From CAUZRD01 sp963582255 (GTDB lineage: Bacteria; Pseudomonadota; Alphaproteobacteria; Rhizobiales; TMED25): a DNA stretch of 10,467 bases. Shown here piece by piece: positions 1 to 6,636 of this stretch. The DNA lies in contig CAUZRD010000066.1 in the NCBI GenBank assembly GCA_963582255.1, forward strand, positions 1 through 10,467. Direction: 5' to 3'. The position numbers were made by a program, and so were the translations under genes. The notes under the pieces were generated by a model. The model made no database searches, was not told where the DNA came from, and saw only the letters and a program-made list of their open reading frames with translations. Numbering within the stretch: the first letter of the stretch is position 1; each line of letters starts with the position of its first letter.

Positions 1-1
1 A

Positions 2-943
2 TTGATGAAAAATTTTTTTCAGCCTGAGCTTAAGAAGGCTATTGAATCTCAAACTGGGCATACGGTGAATTTTATCGAAGGGTATTCGGGCTCCATTGTT
101 AAGGTGTTTGATACGTTTGAAGGCATTGAGAATGGCGTCCTAGACATTGGCGGCTTCTGTTTTTGTTTCGAAGCTTCCAAACTGCCTATGCACGCTTTCC
201 AGATTATGCTGCCGTTTGGTACGATGGATCCGGAGCAAAGCGTCGCAATTGCTTCTTCTATCTACAAACAGTTTCCGTCTCTCGAAGAATCTTTCCAGAA
301 GTACAATCAGACCATGCTCGCGCGTATTGGTGATGGTGGGTACAACCTTGGCACCAACTTCCCCTGGGAAAATGTTTCTGACCTGAAGGGGCATAAAATC
401 CTTGGCGCAGGTCTCAATCTGAATTGGATGAAGGAAGCAAATATTGGCATAATTCCAGTGACTGATGGATTGCCAGGATGGTATCAGAAAATCAAAACCG
501 GTGTTGCTGAAGGTGGCATCATGTTTCCCAGTGCGTGGGGTCCAGTATTTAAACTGCATGAAGTCGGAAAGTACTACACAGAGATTGGCTTCGGCTCCAT
601 CACTTGGCATGCCTTAAACGTCAACAACCGATTTTGGAACAGCTTGCCTCCGGAGGTTAAGCCCATCATCAAAGAGGTTGCAGCTCGGTATGAAGTGAAA
701 ACCGGAGAGTTCAACAAAATAGGTTATAAGAAGGACATGGATTGGTTGCGTGAGAATATTACTGTTAGCAACCTACCCGCCTCTGTACGCCTTGAATGGG
801 CGAACAAGCTTGCGCATTGGCCACAAAAATATGCCAATGAACTTGAGGAGAAAGGCTACCCTGCTAAGGCTATTCTTAATGCAACCTTGGATGCTGCGGA
901 GAAAGAAGGCTATAAGTGGCCGGTACGCTACGTAGTAAAATAG
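2..943 (+). CDS. dctP: TRAP transporter substrate-binding protein (DctP family), 5'-truncated
   Basis: Periplasmic solute receptor that delivers its ligand to the DctQ/DctM membrane pair encoded just downstream. The 313 visible residues match the DctP family: an early segment with TGHTVNFIEGYSGS (residues 18-31), a GIENGVLDIG element (41-50), the hinge-region DLKGHKILGAG (127-137) and a GVAEGGIMFPSAW segment (167-179). There is no signal peptide, and the frame is open to the first base, so the gene begins upstream of the window and lacks about 50 residues including the export signal. The TTG/ATG codons at 2-7 are therefore probably internal. Many DctP proteins carry an arginine in the KGLKIR motif that pairs with the ligand carboxylate; here the motif reads KGHKIL, so the ligand or its recognition may differ. 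Family call is secure; substrate is unknown. Confidence 0.93.
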   Translation: MMKNFFQPELKKAIESQTGHTVNFIEGYSGSIVKVFDTFEGIENGVLDIGGFCFCFEASKLPMHAFQIMLPFGTMDPEQSVAIASSIYKQFPSLEESFQKYNQTMLARIGDGGYNLGTNFPWENVSDLKGHKILGAGLNLNWMKEANIGIIPVTDGLPGWYQKIKTGVAEGGIMFPSAWGPVFKLHEVGKYYTEIGFGSITWHALNVNNRFWNSLPPEVKPIIKEVAARYEVKTGEFNKIGYKKDMDWLRENITVSNLPASVRLEWANKLAHWPQKYANELEEKGYPAKAILNATLDAAEKEGYKWPVRYVVK

Positions 944-978
944 TTGGTTAAGGCCACATAGTACAACACTCAATCTTA

Positions 979-1012
979 CGGCGGAGTGCCAATTTATTTG
1001 GCGTCTCCGCCG
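979..1012 (+). promoter_or_regulatory. Stem-loop between dctP and dctQ
   Basis: CGGCGGAG (979-986) pairs perfectly with CTCCGCCG (1005-1012), and an inner GCCAA (988-992) pairs with TTGGC (998-1002) around a 5-nt loop. That makes about 13 GC-rich pairs with one small internal irregularity. It lies 35 nt after the dctP stop and 45 nt before dctQ, and is followed by ATTATTTT, not a clean T-run. The likely role is a partial terminator or 3'-end stabiliser that raises dctP expression over the membrane subunits; this is inference from position. Confidence 0.6.
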
Positions 1013-1056
1013 GATTATTTTATGCGTGTATTTTAGAGTGCTGCCAAAAGAGGATA

Positions 1057-1581
1057 ATGATGTCGTTCGTCACTTTCAGTGATCGGTTATCCAAATTTTT
1101 GATGATCGTCGCGGCAGTCTGGGCCTTTGGCTTGGCATTTCTTGTTATGGGTAACATCATTGGGCGCACTGTTTTCGATGCACCTATATACGGCACTGCC
1201 GAGATCGTCGCCTCTTCCATTGTCATCGTCGTATTCTTGCAGGCCGGCTATGCTATTCGCTCGCGTTCCATGCTCAAAGCAGATTTTCTCGTCATCCACC
1301 TGCCGGAAAAGGTGCAGAAGGTATTTTTGGCTTTTGGGTATTTCCTGGGTGCTGCCTTCTTCCTAATGATAATTACCGGTGGTTGGGAAGAAAGTATAAG
1401 GTCATTTGTGGAGGGGGAATATGAAGGCGAGGGAGCCTTGCGTGTTCCCTCCTGGCCAGCCCGATGGACGGTGCTTATTGGAAGTGGATTGGCAATGATC
1501 AACTATCTAGTGATGGCATATATCGATATTTTTAATCCAGAAATTTTGGATACTGAACAGGATAAGCGTTCTTCTTTCTGA
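1057..1581 (+). CDS. dctQ: TRAP transporter small permease subunit (DctQ family)
   Basis: Small membrane subunit that partners the large DctM permease in Na+-driven uptake. The 174 residues hold four hydrophobic segments at about 13-36, 47-66, 88-107 and 137-157. The family-typical stretch VFDAPIYGTAEIVASS (39-54) is followed by QAGYAIRSRSMLKADF (62-77), matching the usual 'pi.w..E' and 'a...r..~Hi..d' pattern. The tail is short and charged. A Shine-Dalgarno-like AGAGGA lies at 1049-1054. It spaces better for the second ATG (1060) than for the first (1057), so the true start may be one codon later. dctP ends 113 nt upstream and dctM starts 29 nt downstream, giving the standard P-Q-M order. 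No substrate information can be read from this subunit. Confidence 0.93.
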   Translation: MMSFVTFSDRLSKFLMIVAAVWAFGLAFLVMGNIIGRTVFDAPIYGTAEIVASSIVIVVFLQAGYAIRSRSMLKADFLVIHLPEKVQKVFLAFGYFLGAAFFLMIITGGWEESIRSFVEGEYEGEGALRVPSWPARWTVLIGSGLAMINYLVMAYIDIFNPEILDTEQDKRSSF

Positions 1582-1610
1582 CCAAAAAAACTAAATGCGA
1601 GATCAATCCA

Positions 1611-2978
1611 TTGTTTGAAGCCAACACCGCCATATTCCTGATCGTCAGCCTTATTGGGTTGGTCGCCATTGGCGTCCATATAGCCATTGCTCTTGGTGTT
1701 ACCAGTGCTCTTGGCATTTTTCTAGTCACCGGCGCTGACAGCAATGCATTCCACACTGTTCAGGCCATGTTAGCAGCGACAGCTTATGAAGCTATCCGGG
1801 CTTATGTTTTTGCCGTCATCCCACTGTTCATGTTGATGGGGGAATTCATCGGCAAGTCAGGAGTTATTACCGATGTCTACCGTGGCATTAACCGTTTGTT
1901 GCGCAAGTTGCCGGGCCGTTTAGCCATCGCGACGGTTGTCGGAAACGCTCTTTTTTCCTTCGTTACAGGTGTTAGTATTGCTTCAGCCGCAGCTTTTTCG
2001 CGGATTGCTTACCCGGAAATGAAACGCTACGGCTACCATCCGGGCTTTGCGCTTGGTGCTGTTGCTGGATCTAGCTGTCTTGGAATGCTCATTCCGCCTT
2101 CGGTGCTGATGATTGTTTGGGGTATTTTGACGGAACAATCGATTGGCCAGCTTTTTGCAGCGGGTGTCTTGCCTGGCTTGCTTCTGGCGACACTTTTCAT
2201 CCTTTATGTTTTTGTATTTGCGCTATTGCGACCTACTGCGGTCGGGGGCAATTCAGTGGCGGAGGGCGTTACCATATCTGGTGATGGTATGATCGCAGAC
2301 GAGGAAGAAGTCTCAAATGTTCAATTTCTGATCAGCCTTACTGGTATCTTCCTTGTAATTGTGGCTGTGCTTGGTGGTATCTGGTTTGGTGTTTTTACAC
2401 CTACTGAGGGCGCGGGGGCGGGTGCTTTGATAGGTCTAACACTTGGAATTATCAAGGGGATGCGGCTCCGAGATATTATTGATTCCATCTTATCAGTGGG
2501 GCGGACCTCTGCACCGATTTTATTACTTTTGATTGCCGCAGCGCTTTATTCGCGCACCCTTGCCATGACTGGCCTAGCCAACGCCATCGAAAGCTTATTT
2601 CTCGACTCGGGCATGGCTCCGTGGATGATAATCACTGTAATGGTCCTAGTATGGTTTGCTCTTGGAATGATTATAGATTCCATCTCGATCATGTTGCTAA
2701 CCGCCGCTATTTTTGCCCCCATCGCGGCCAACCTTGGTTATGATCCAGTCGCCTTTGCTATCATCGCTATTATTGCCATCGAGGCTGGCCTTCTTACACC
2801 GCCGTTTGGTTTGTTGGTCTATACAGTTAAATCATCGATTCAAGATTTTGATCCAGATATAACAGTGATGACGATCTTCAAGAGCTCAACGCCATTCTGG
2901 ATCATCATGCTTATCACCATGATTCTGATTATCAACTTCCAGCAGATCGCAACTTGGCTTCCTAATCAGCTTTTTTGA
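1611..2978 (+). CDS. dctM: TRAP transporter large permease subunit (DctM family)
   Basis: Large inner-membrane subunit that forms the transport pathway of the TRAP importer. At 455 residues it is slightly longer than the common 425-430; the excess is mainly a polar, acidic loop at about 208-235 (GDGMIADEEEVS). Family motifs seen are GSSCLGMLIPPSVLMIVWG (153-171), GVFTPTEGAGAGA (260-272), GMIIDSISIMLLTAA (352-366) and EAGLLTPPFGLLVYTVKS (391-408). The hydrophobic profile fits about a dozen membrane segments and two re-entrant hairpins. The start chosen is TTG at 1611, because no ATG or GTG in this frame lies close upstream and MFEANTAIF matches where DctM proteins begin; the ribosome site is weak (GAG at 1599-1601). 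The upstream dctQ ends 29 nt before. Nothing suggests damage. Confidence 0.94.
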   Translation: MFEANTAIFLIVSLIGLVAIGVHIAIALGVTSALGIFLVTGADSNAFHTVQAMLAATAYEAIRAYVFAVIPLFMLMGEFIGKSGVITDVYRGINRLLRKLPGRLAIATVVGNALFSFVTGVSIASAAAFSRIAYPEMKRYGYHPGFALGAVAGSSCLGMLIPPSVLMIVWGILTEQSIGQLFAAGVLPGLLLATLFILYVFVFALLRPTAVGGNSVAEGVTISGDGMIADEEEVSNVQFLISLTGIFLVIVAVLGGIWFGVFTPTEGAGAGALIGLTLGIIKGMRLRDIIDSILSVGRTSAPILLLLIAAALYSRTLAMTGLANAIESLFLDSGMAPWMIITVMVLVWFALGMIIDSISIMLLTAAIFAPIAANLGYDPVAFAIIAIIAIEAGLLTPPFGLLVYTVKSSIQDFDPDITVMTIFKSSTPFWIIMLITMILIINFQQIATWLPNQLF

Positions 2979-3002
2979 CCCTTTAAAGTACGTTAAGATC
3001 GG

Positions 3003-3052
3003 TAAGTTTGATCGTGACCAATCTTGACAAAATAGTGTCACGATCAAACTTA
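3003..3052. repeat. 16-bp perfect inverted repeat between convergent genes
   Basis: TAAGTTTGATCGTGAC at 3003-3018 is the exact reverse complement of GTCACGATCAAACTTA at 3037-3052, with an 18-nt spacer. It lies 24 nt after the dctM stop and 85 nt beyond the stop of the oppositely oriented hydratase gene. RNA from either strand would fold into a long hairpin, so a bidirectional terminator or 3'-end stabiliser is the simplest reading. However, the stem is only moderately GC-rich and no T-run follows either arm, so an operator or the scar of a mobile element is possible. The remaining bases of the 159-bp gap show no recognised gene. One 51-codon reading frame (GTG at 3138 down to TAA at 2983, - strand) overlaps the hydratase stop but has no recognisable product. 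Confidence 0.6.
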
Positions 3053-3137
3053 GTTAAGCCGTGTCCATGAGTAGAAATATCATTTAGCAATGCAAGACCA
3101 AGGTTAATAGTAGAGCCAGTGATGGTGTTAATAGGCA

Positions 3138-3986
3138 CTAGCTCGGCCAGCCAGCTGTGCCTGTAAATGCGTAGTTTCCATCCTGATTACGTACCCAGAT
3201 TTCGCTTGCATTGCCATGATCTGCAACATGGACGGTGAAGGAATGATCTGCAAAGATTGGCTGCTGAGCGCGAAAAGAAAATGTTGTTGGCGCTATTCCC
3301 TCACGATGGCGCATGGCAGCACTTGCCATTAGGGTGGCGATTAGTGGTCCATGCACCACGAGGCCTGGATAGCCCTCCAATCCATCAGCATAGGGTGCAT
3401 CATAATGTATGCGGTGGCTATTGAAAGTCAGAGCGGAATACCGAAAAAGCAACACAGGGTCGCCGTTCCATTGCTCTACGCGGTCACCTCCCTCAGGTGC
3501 TGGCTGATCCATCTGAGGTGAGGTGTCGGAAATTAATTTCGGCATTTCGCGATACACAAGATCCTGATCTTCGGTGATGGCTAGGCCATCAGCTCCAGAA
3601 ATTTCGTGACGCAGGGTGACGAAGGTAAGTGCGCCAGAGCGGCCTTTCTTGGCTGAGATGTCTGTAATGGTAATCCGACGATGGGCAGACTCTCCCAGGA
3701 TCAGCGGGCGATGAAAAATTACTCTGCTTCCTGCCCACATGCGCCGCACTTCACCGAGCGCTGGTAAAAAACCGCCAAGTTCCGAGTGGCCATCTCGCCC
3801 AAGTTCGGAGCGGAGTCCAATGATCCAGAAATATATCCAGTGCCATAGTGGAGGCAAATGCGCGCCTTCTTCGGGTGCGGGCTCGCCGGTATTAAGGGTC
3901 GCCCAAAGGGCAAAAGCGCGCTCGGTCGCGATCATATCATCTGACTGAAGCGTGCTGCCAATCCACAGCTTTATGTCTTGATTCAT
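3138..3986 (-). CDS. FAS1-like/MaoC-type acyl-CoA hydratase (mesaconyl-C4-CoA hydratase-like)
   Basis: Predicted hot-dog-fold enzyme that adds water to an enoyl-CoA or removes it from a hydroxyacyl-CoA. The 282 residues resemble the mesaconyl-C4-CoA/itaconyl-CoA hydratase and HTD2-like family. The N-terminal half has PPLWHWIYFW (45-54), GGFLP (71-75), RRMWAGSRVIFHRPL (81-95) and KKGRSGALTFVTLRHEIS (113-130). The C-terminal half has the hydratase signature FRYSALTFNSHRIHYDAPYA (181-200), with candidate catalytic residues around N189 and H194, then YPGLVVHGPL (206-215). I chose ATG at 3986. A longer frame reaches 4088, but its first 34 residues overlap the preceding gene and do not look like the family. 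The acyl-CoA dehydrogenase stop lies only 2 nt upstream, so the two are probably translationally coupled. The exact acyl substrate is not determined; the usual CoA-transferase or citrate-lyase-like partner is absent here. Confidence 0.87.
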   Translation of the reverse strand: MNQDIKLWIGSTLQSDDMIATERAFALWATLNTGEPAPEEGAHLPPLWHWIYFWIIGLRSELGRDGHSELGGFLPALGEVRRMWAGSRVIFHRPLILGESAHRRITITDISAKKGRSGALTFVTLRHEISGADGLAITEDQDLVYREMPKLISDTSPQMDQPAPEGGDRVEQWNGDPVLLFRYSALTFNSHRIHYDAPYADGLEGYPGLVVHGPLIATLMASAAMRHREGIAPTTFSFRAQQPIFADHSFTVHVADHGNASEIWVRNQDGNYAFTGTAGWPS

Positions 3987-3988
3987 TT

Positions 3989-5152
3989 TCAATAAGATTT
4001 TGGTAGACCCAGAATATGTGTAGCAATAAACCCTAGAACCATGTTGGTCGATATTGGTGCGGTACGAAAAAGTCGGCATTCGCGCCATTTACGTTCGATT
4101 CCATATTCGCTGGCAAACGCATATCCACCAAAAGTCTGAAAGCAGGCCTCGCCGGCTGCCCAGGCAGCTTCTGATGAAAGTAGTTTTGCAATGTTGGCCT
4201 CACCTCCGCATGGTTGGTTTTGATCGAACAGAAGAGCTGCTTTGCGTGCCATTAAATCCGCTGCCTCAAGGTTGGCATAAGCTTGTGCCAGAGGAAACTG
4301 GATTGCCTGATTTTCACCGATGGACCGACCAAACACCTCTCTTTGGCACGCATATTCGCTCGCTCGTTCGATGAAATATCGGCCATCACCCAAGGCTTCG
4401 CTGGAGAGGAGTATCCGCTCTGCGTTCATTCCATCAAGAATGTGATAAAACCCGTTTCCTTCTATCCCAATCAAATTTTCCGCTTGAATTTCAAAATCAT
4501 CAAAGAACACCTCGGTAGTGTTGTGATTGATCATGGTTTTTAAAGGCCTGATCTCGATACCCTTGGGCTGAGCTCTAAGATCAGCGAGGAAGACCGATAG
4601 GCCATCGGTTCTCTTGGTACATTCTTCAATGAGAGTTGTGCGTGCTAATATTAGCATAAGATCTGAGTAAAGGGCGCGGCTTGTCCAGATTTTTTGGCCG
4701 CTTATCAGATAAGAACTGCCATGCCTCACAGCCTTGGTAGAAATTTTTGAGGTATCAGATCCTGAGGTTGGTTCGGTAATGCCAAATGCCTGGAGACGCA
4801 ATTTTCCGTTAGCAATATCTGGTAGGTAGCGTGCTTTTTGCTCTTCTGTTCCATGGCGTAGTAGTGTGCCCATTGTGTACATCTGTGCATGACATGCTGC
4901 TGCCGAACAGCCAGTGCGGTGGATAGTCTCGACTATGACTGCCGCTGCTCTTAAAGGCAGGCCTGCTCCACCAAATTTTGTTGGGATGAGGCAGGCGAGA
5001 AATCCACTGGCGGTGAGCGCGGAGATAAAGTCTTGCGGGTAGGCACGGTCTTCATCACATTTTTGCCAATAGGGATCGGGGAAGCTTACGCAGATACGCT
5101 CGACCGACTCTCGCAATTCTGGCCAATCATCTCCAAGTGTGAGTGTAGTCAT
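3989..5152 (-). CDS. Acyl-CoA dehydrogenase family protein
   Basis: FAD-dependent cytosolic enzyme that should introduce an alpha,beta double bond into an acyl-CoA. At 387 residues it has the usual family length. Visible elements are the helical N-terminal domain with IPTKFGGAG (56-64), the flavin/substrate segment QAFGITEPTSGSDTSKISTKA (121-141; shown here in part by QAFGITEPTSGSD), SGQKIWTSRA (151-160), and the C-terminal domain with REVFGRSIGENQAIQFPLA (271-289) and QTFGGYAFASEYGIERKWR (339-357). The common short-chain catalytic Glu in a C-terminal 'YEGT' motif is absent: the tail reads FRTAPISTNMVLGF (362-375). The segment GMNAERILLS (241-250) places E245 where isovaleryl-/long-chain-type enzymes carry their base, so activity is likely retained (inference). 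ATG at 5152 has AGGTGA 7 nt upstream. It sits 2 nt before the hydratase gene; a dead upp fragment lies upstream. Confidence 0.93.
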   Translation of the reverse strand: MTTLTLGDDWPELRESVERICVSFPDPYWQKCDEDRAYPQDFISALTASGFLACLIPTKFGGAGLPLRAAAVIVETIHRTGCSAAACHAQMYTMGTLLRHGTEEQKARYLPDIANGKLRLQAFGITEPTSGSDTSKISTKAVRHGSSYLISGQKIWTSRALYSDLMLILARTTLIEECTKRTDGLSVFLADLRAQPKGIEIRPLKTMINHNTTEVFFDDFEIQAENLIGIEGNGFYHILDGMNAERILLSSEALGDGRYFIERASEYACQREVFGRSIGENQAIQFPLAQAYANLEAADLMARKAALLFDQNQPCGGEANIAKLLSSEAAWAAGEACFQTFGGYAFASEYGIERKWRECRLFRTAPISTNMVLGFIATHILGLPKSY

Positions 5153-5173
5153 CCGAGTTTCACCTATTTGGTT

Positions 5174-5320
5174 TCAATACATCCGCTCTTCCTCATCTCC
5201 AAGACCCGTAACAATATATTCATGCTCATTTAGGATCGGATTAATGGCAGCGGTAAATATTTGTACGTCTGGGTAACGGGAAGGAAATAGTTCAATAACG
5301 TTTATAAGGTGGTGCATCAT
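5174..5320 (-). pseudogene. upp: Remnant of uracil phosphoribosyltransferase (C-terminal end only)
   Basis: The otherwise empty 256-bp gap between the exporter and acyl-CoA dehydrogenase genes encodes, on the - strand, 48 residues containing YPDVQIFTAAINPILNEHEY (16-35) followed by IVTGLGD (36-42). UPRTase ends typically read 'hPDV.iyTA.id..LNEhGYIvPGLGDaGDr.fGT'. The match is strong, but the uracil/ribose-contacting end is altered: Pro to Thr before GLGD, and GLGDEEERMY in place of GLGDAGDR.FGT. An in-frame TAA lies just upstream (4 codons before the first ATG), and the PRPP-binding core of the gene is not present. This is therefore a decayed fragment, not a working gene. The rest of the gap (5321-5408) shows nothing recognisable. 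Confidence 0.72.
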
Positions 5321-5408
5321 TTCTCTTGGTTGTTATTTTGGTGCAGATTTATTTGACGATGGCGGATGATCAAGAACTCTGCGGTTTTATGACTGGTATA
5401 TCTCTGGT

Positions 5409-6365
5409 CTAGTTTGATTTTTCTGTTAGCTGGGTAGAGACCTGCTCACGCGGCCTATTTTTCCCTCGGGTGACAAAGAAAATTCCAATCATAATTAAAA
5501 CTATAGCGGGTATGTGGAATGTCTCTAGTGGCTCACCAAGTAGTATCATGGCCATTGCTGTGGTGAATATAGCGCGGCAATAAAGGCCTGTTGTCGCCTT
5601 TGCTGGCCCAAGCGCAAGGACGGCAATATTATTAAGTCCGACAGCAACGACGGCGATGGCAGTGCCAACCCATCCGATGACCATGATAGATTCAATGTTA
5701 ATCGGGACTGGCTTATAGACGATTGTTTCCACGAAATAAAATGGGATAAGAATAGCAATTGCTAATATCTGAACAACTACCAAGATAAGTACTGGGCCGA
5801 TGGTTGGTGGAACGCGCGGGATCATGGCTGTGTAGAAGGAAAAACCTAAAGTTCCTCCTATCATGATCAGGTCACCTGAGTGAATCGTAAAAGAGCTAAG
5901 TTGGGTAATATCACCGCGCAGTATGATTACCAGAACGCCGATGATAGCGACTGCCGTGCCGAACAACTGGAATTTGTTTATGGTGTGTCCGAGTATAAGC
6001 CAAGCTGCGAAGATGGTTATTGCAGGTTGGGATGATAAAATAAGTGAACCATTGATTACTGAGGTAAAGTTATAAGAGACATAGACGAGTGCGTTGCCGA
6101 CTGGCATCAGCGCGATAGACATAAGTGTAAATAATTTCCAATGCTGTTGAATAGTCTCACGATGGTTGATCAGCTCTTTCCAGGCAAAGGGCAGCACAAC
6201 TGCTGCACCAACTACGACACGCCAGAATGCGAGTCCAAATGGTGGAATTTCACCGCTTACATACCGACCAAGGATGTGATTGGTAGATATGATAAAGGCT
6301 GAAGCCACTAGCATGACCCATGGCCATGCGCCTGAGCTAAATCGCCCGATAAGTTGATTTGACAC
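5409..6365 (-). CDS. EamA/DMT-family transporter (probable exporter)
   Basis: Inner-membrane transporter of the drug/metabolite transporter superfamily, with ten predicted helices arranged as two repeated EamA domains of five. The first repeat has STNHILGRYVSGEIPPFGLA and FWRVVVGAAVVLPFAW, and ends with SSQPAITIFAAWLILG. The second repeat runs from SGDLIMIGGTLGFSFYTAMI to GPAKATTGLYCRAIFTTAMA and ILLGEP, then a basic tail (RGKNRPRE). The 'A..R' and 'P....l.a...l.E' landmarks of the family are visible. Two GTG starts are possible: 6395 (328 aa, poor ribosome site) and 6365 (318 aa), which has GGAG in GGAGAGACC just upstream; I prefer 6365. The substrate cannot be inferred. It reads toward the acyl-CoA dehydrogenase gene, 256 nt away, with a upp remnant between, so operon membership is uncertain. 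Confidence 0.9.
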   Translation of the reverse strand: MSNQLIGRFSSGAWPWVMLVASAFIISTNHILGRYVSGEIPPFGLAFWRVVVGAAVVLPFAWKELINHRETIQQHWKLFTLMSIALMPVGNALVYVSYNFTSVINGSLILSSQPAITIFAAWLILGHTINKFQLFGTAVAIIGVLVIILRGDITQLSSFTIHSGDLIMIGGTLGFSFYTAMIPRVPPTIGPVLILVVVQILAIAILIPFYFVETIVYKPVPINIESIMVIGWVGTAIAVVAVGLNNIAVLALGPAKATTGLYCRAIFTTAMAMILLGEPLETFHIPAIVLIMIGIFFVTRGKNRPREQVSTQLTEKSN

Positions 6366-6504
6366 GGTCTCTCCAGATGAGCTTGGGTAGCTCACGGTCT
6401 TTCGGTCTGATGGACCAACTATTGATACGTTAGGAACGAGATAGTCTGCTTGTCGCTATTATCAAACTGTATCAGCAGAACGGGGACCTTAGTAGCCTAT
6501 ACTC

Positions 6505-6532
6505 GGTATATTTTCTCGAGATTTGAGGTCAA
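6505..6532 (-). promoter_or_regulatory. Candidate sigma70-type promoter for the EamA transporter gene
   Basis: On the - strand TTGACC (6532-6527) is followed after 16 nt by TATACC (6510-6505), close to the -35/-10 consensus. It lies about 110-140 nt upstream of either candidate start of the exporter gene. It is the best match in the 6396-6636 gap, which otherwise shows no gene. Judged by eye only. Confidence 0.35.
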
Positions 6533-6636
6533 GGTTATAAGTAAATGTTTGTTTGATCGCGGTGACGGTGACTATCTGATTTAAATTTACAATCTGACAC
6601 CCGCCAAAGTGAACAGGCTACCCAACCACAGCAAGA

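Noticed and set aside
140..610. A 156-codon - strand open frame
   Set aside because: It is antisense to dctP, whose product is clearly recognisable; there is no domain and no ribosome site.
3003..3052. Inverted repeat as a classic rho-independent terminator or an attachment site
   Set aside because: No T-run follows either arm, and no integrase, transposase or second copy is visible in the window, so only the neutral term inverted repeat is used.
3987..4088. N-terminal extension of the hydratase frame to 4088
   Set aside because: The extra 34 residues overlap the end of the acyl-CoA dehydrogenase gene in another frame and resemble no family N-terminus; ATG at 3986 begins just where the homology does.
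4054..4543. Two overlapping + strand frames opposite the acyl-CoA dehydrogenase
   Set aside because: They are shadows of the dehydrogenase coding strand; peptide composition is unlike a real protein and no motif is seen.
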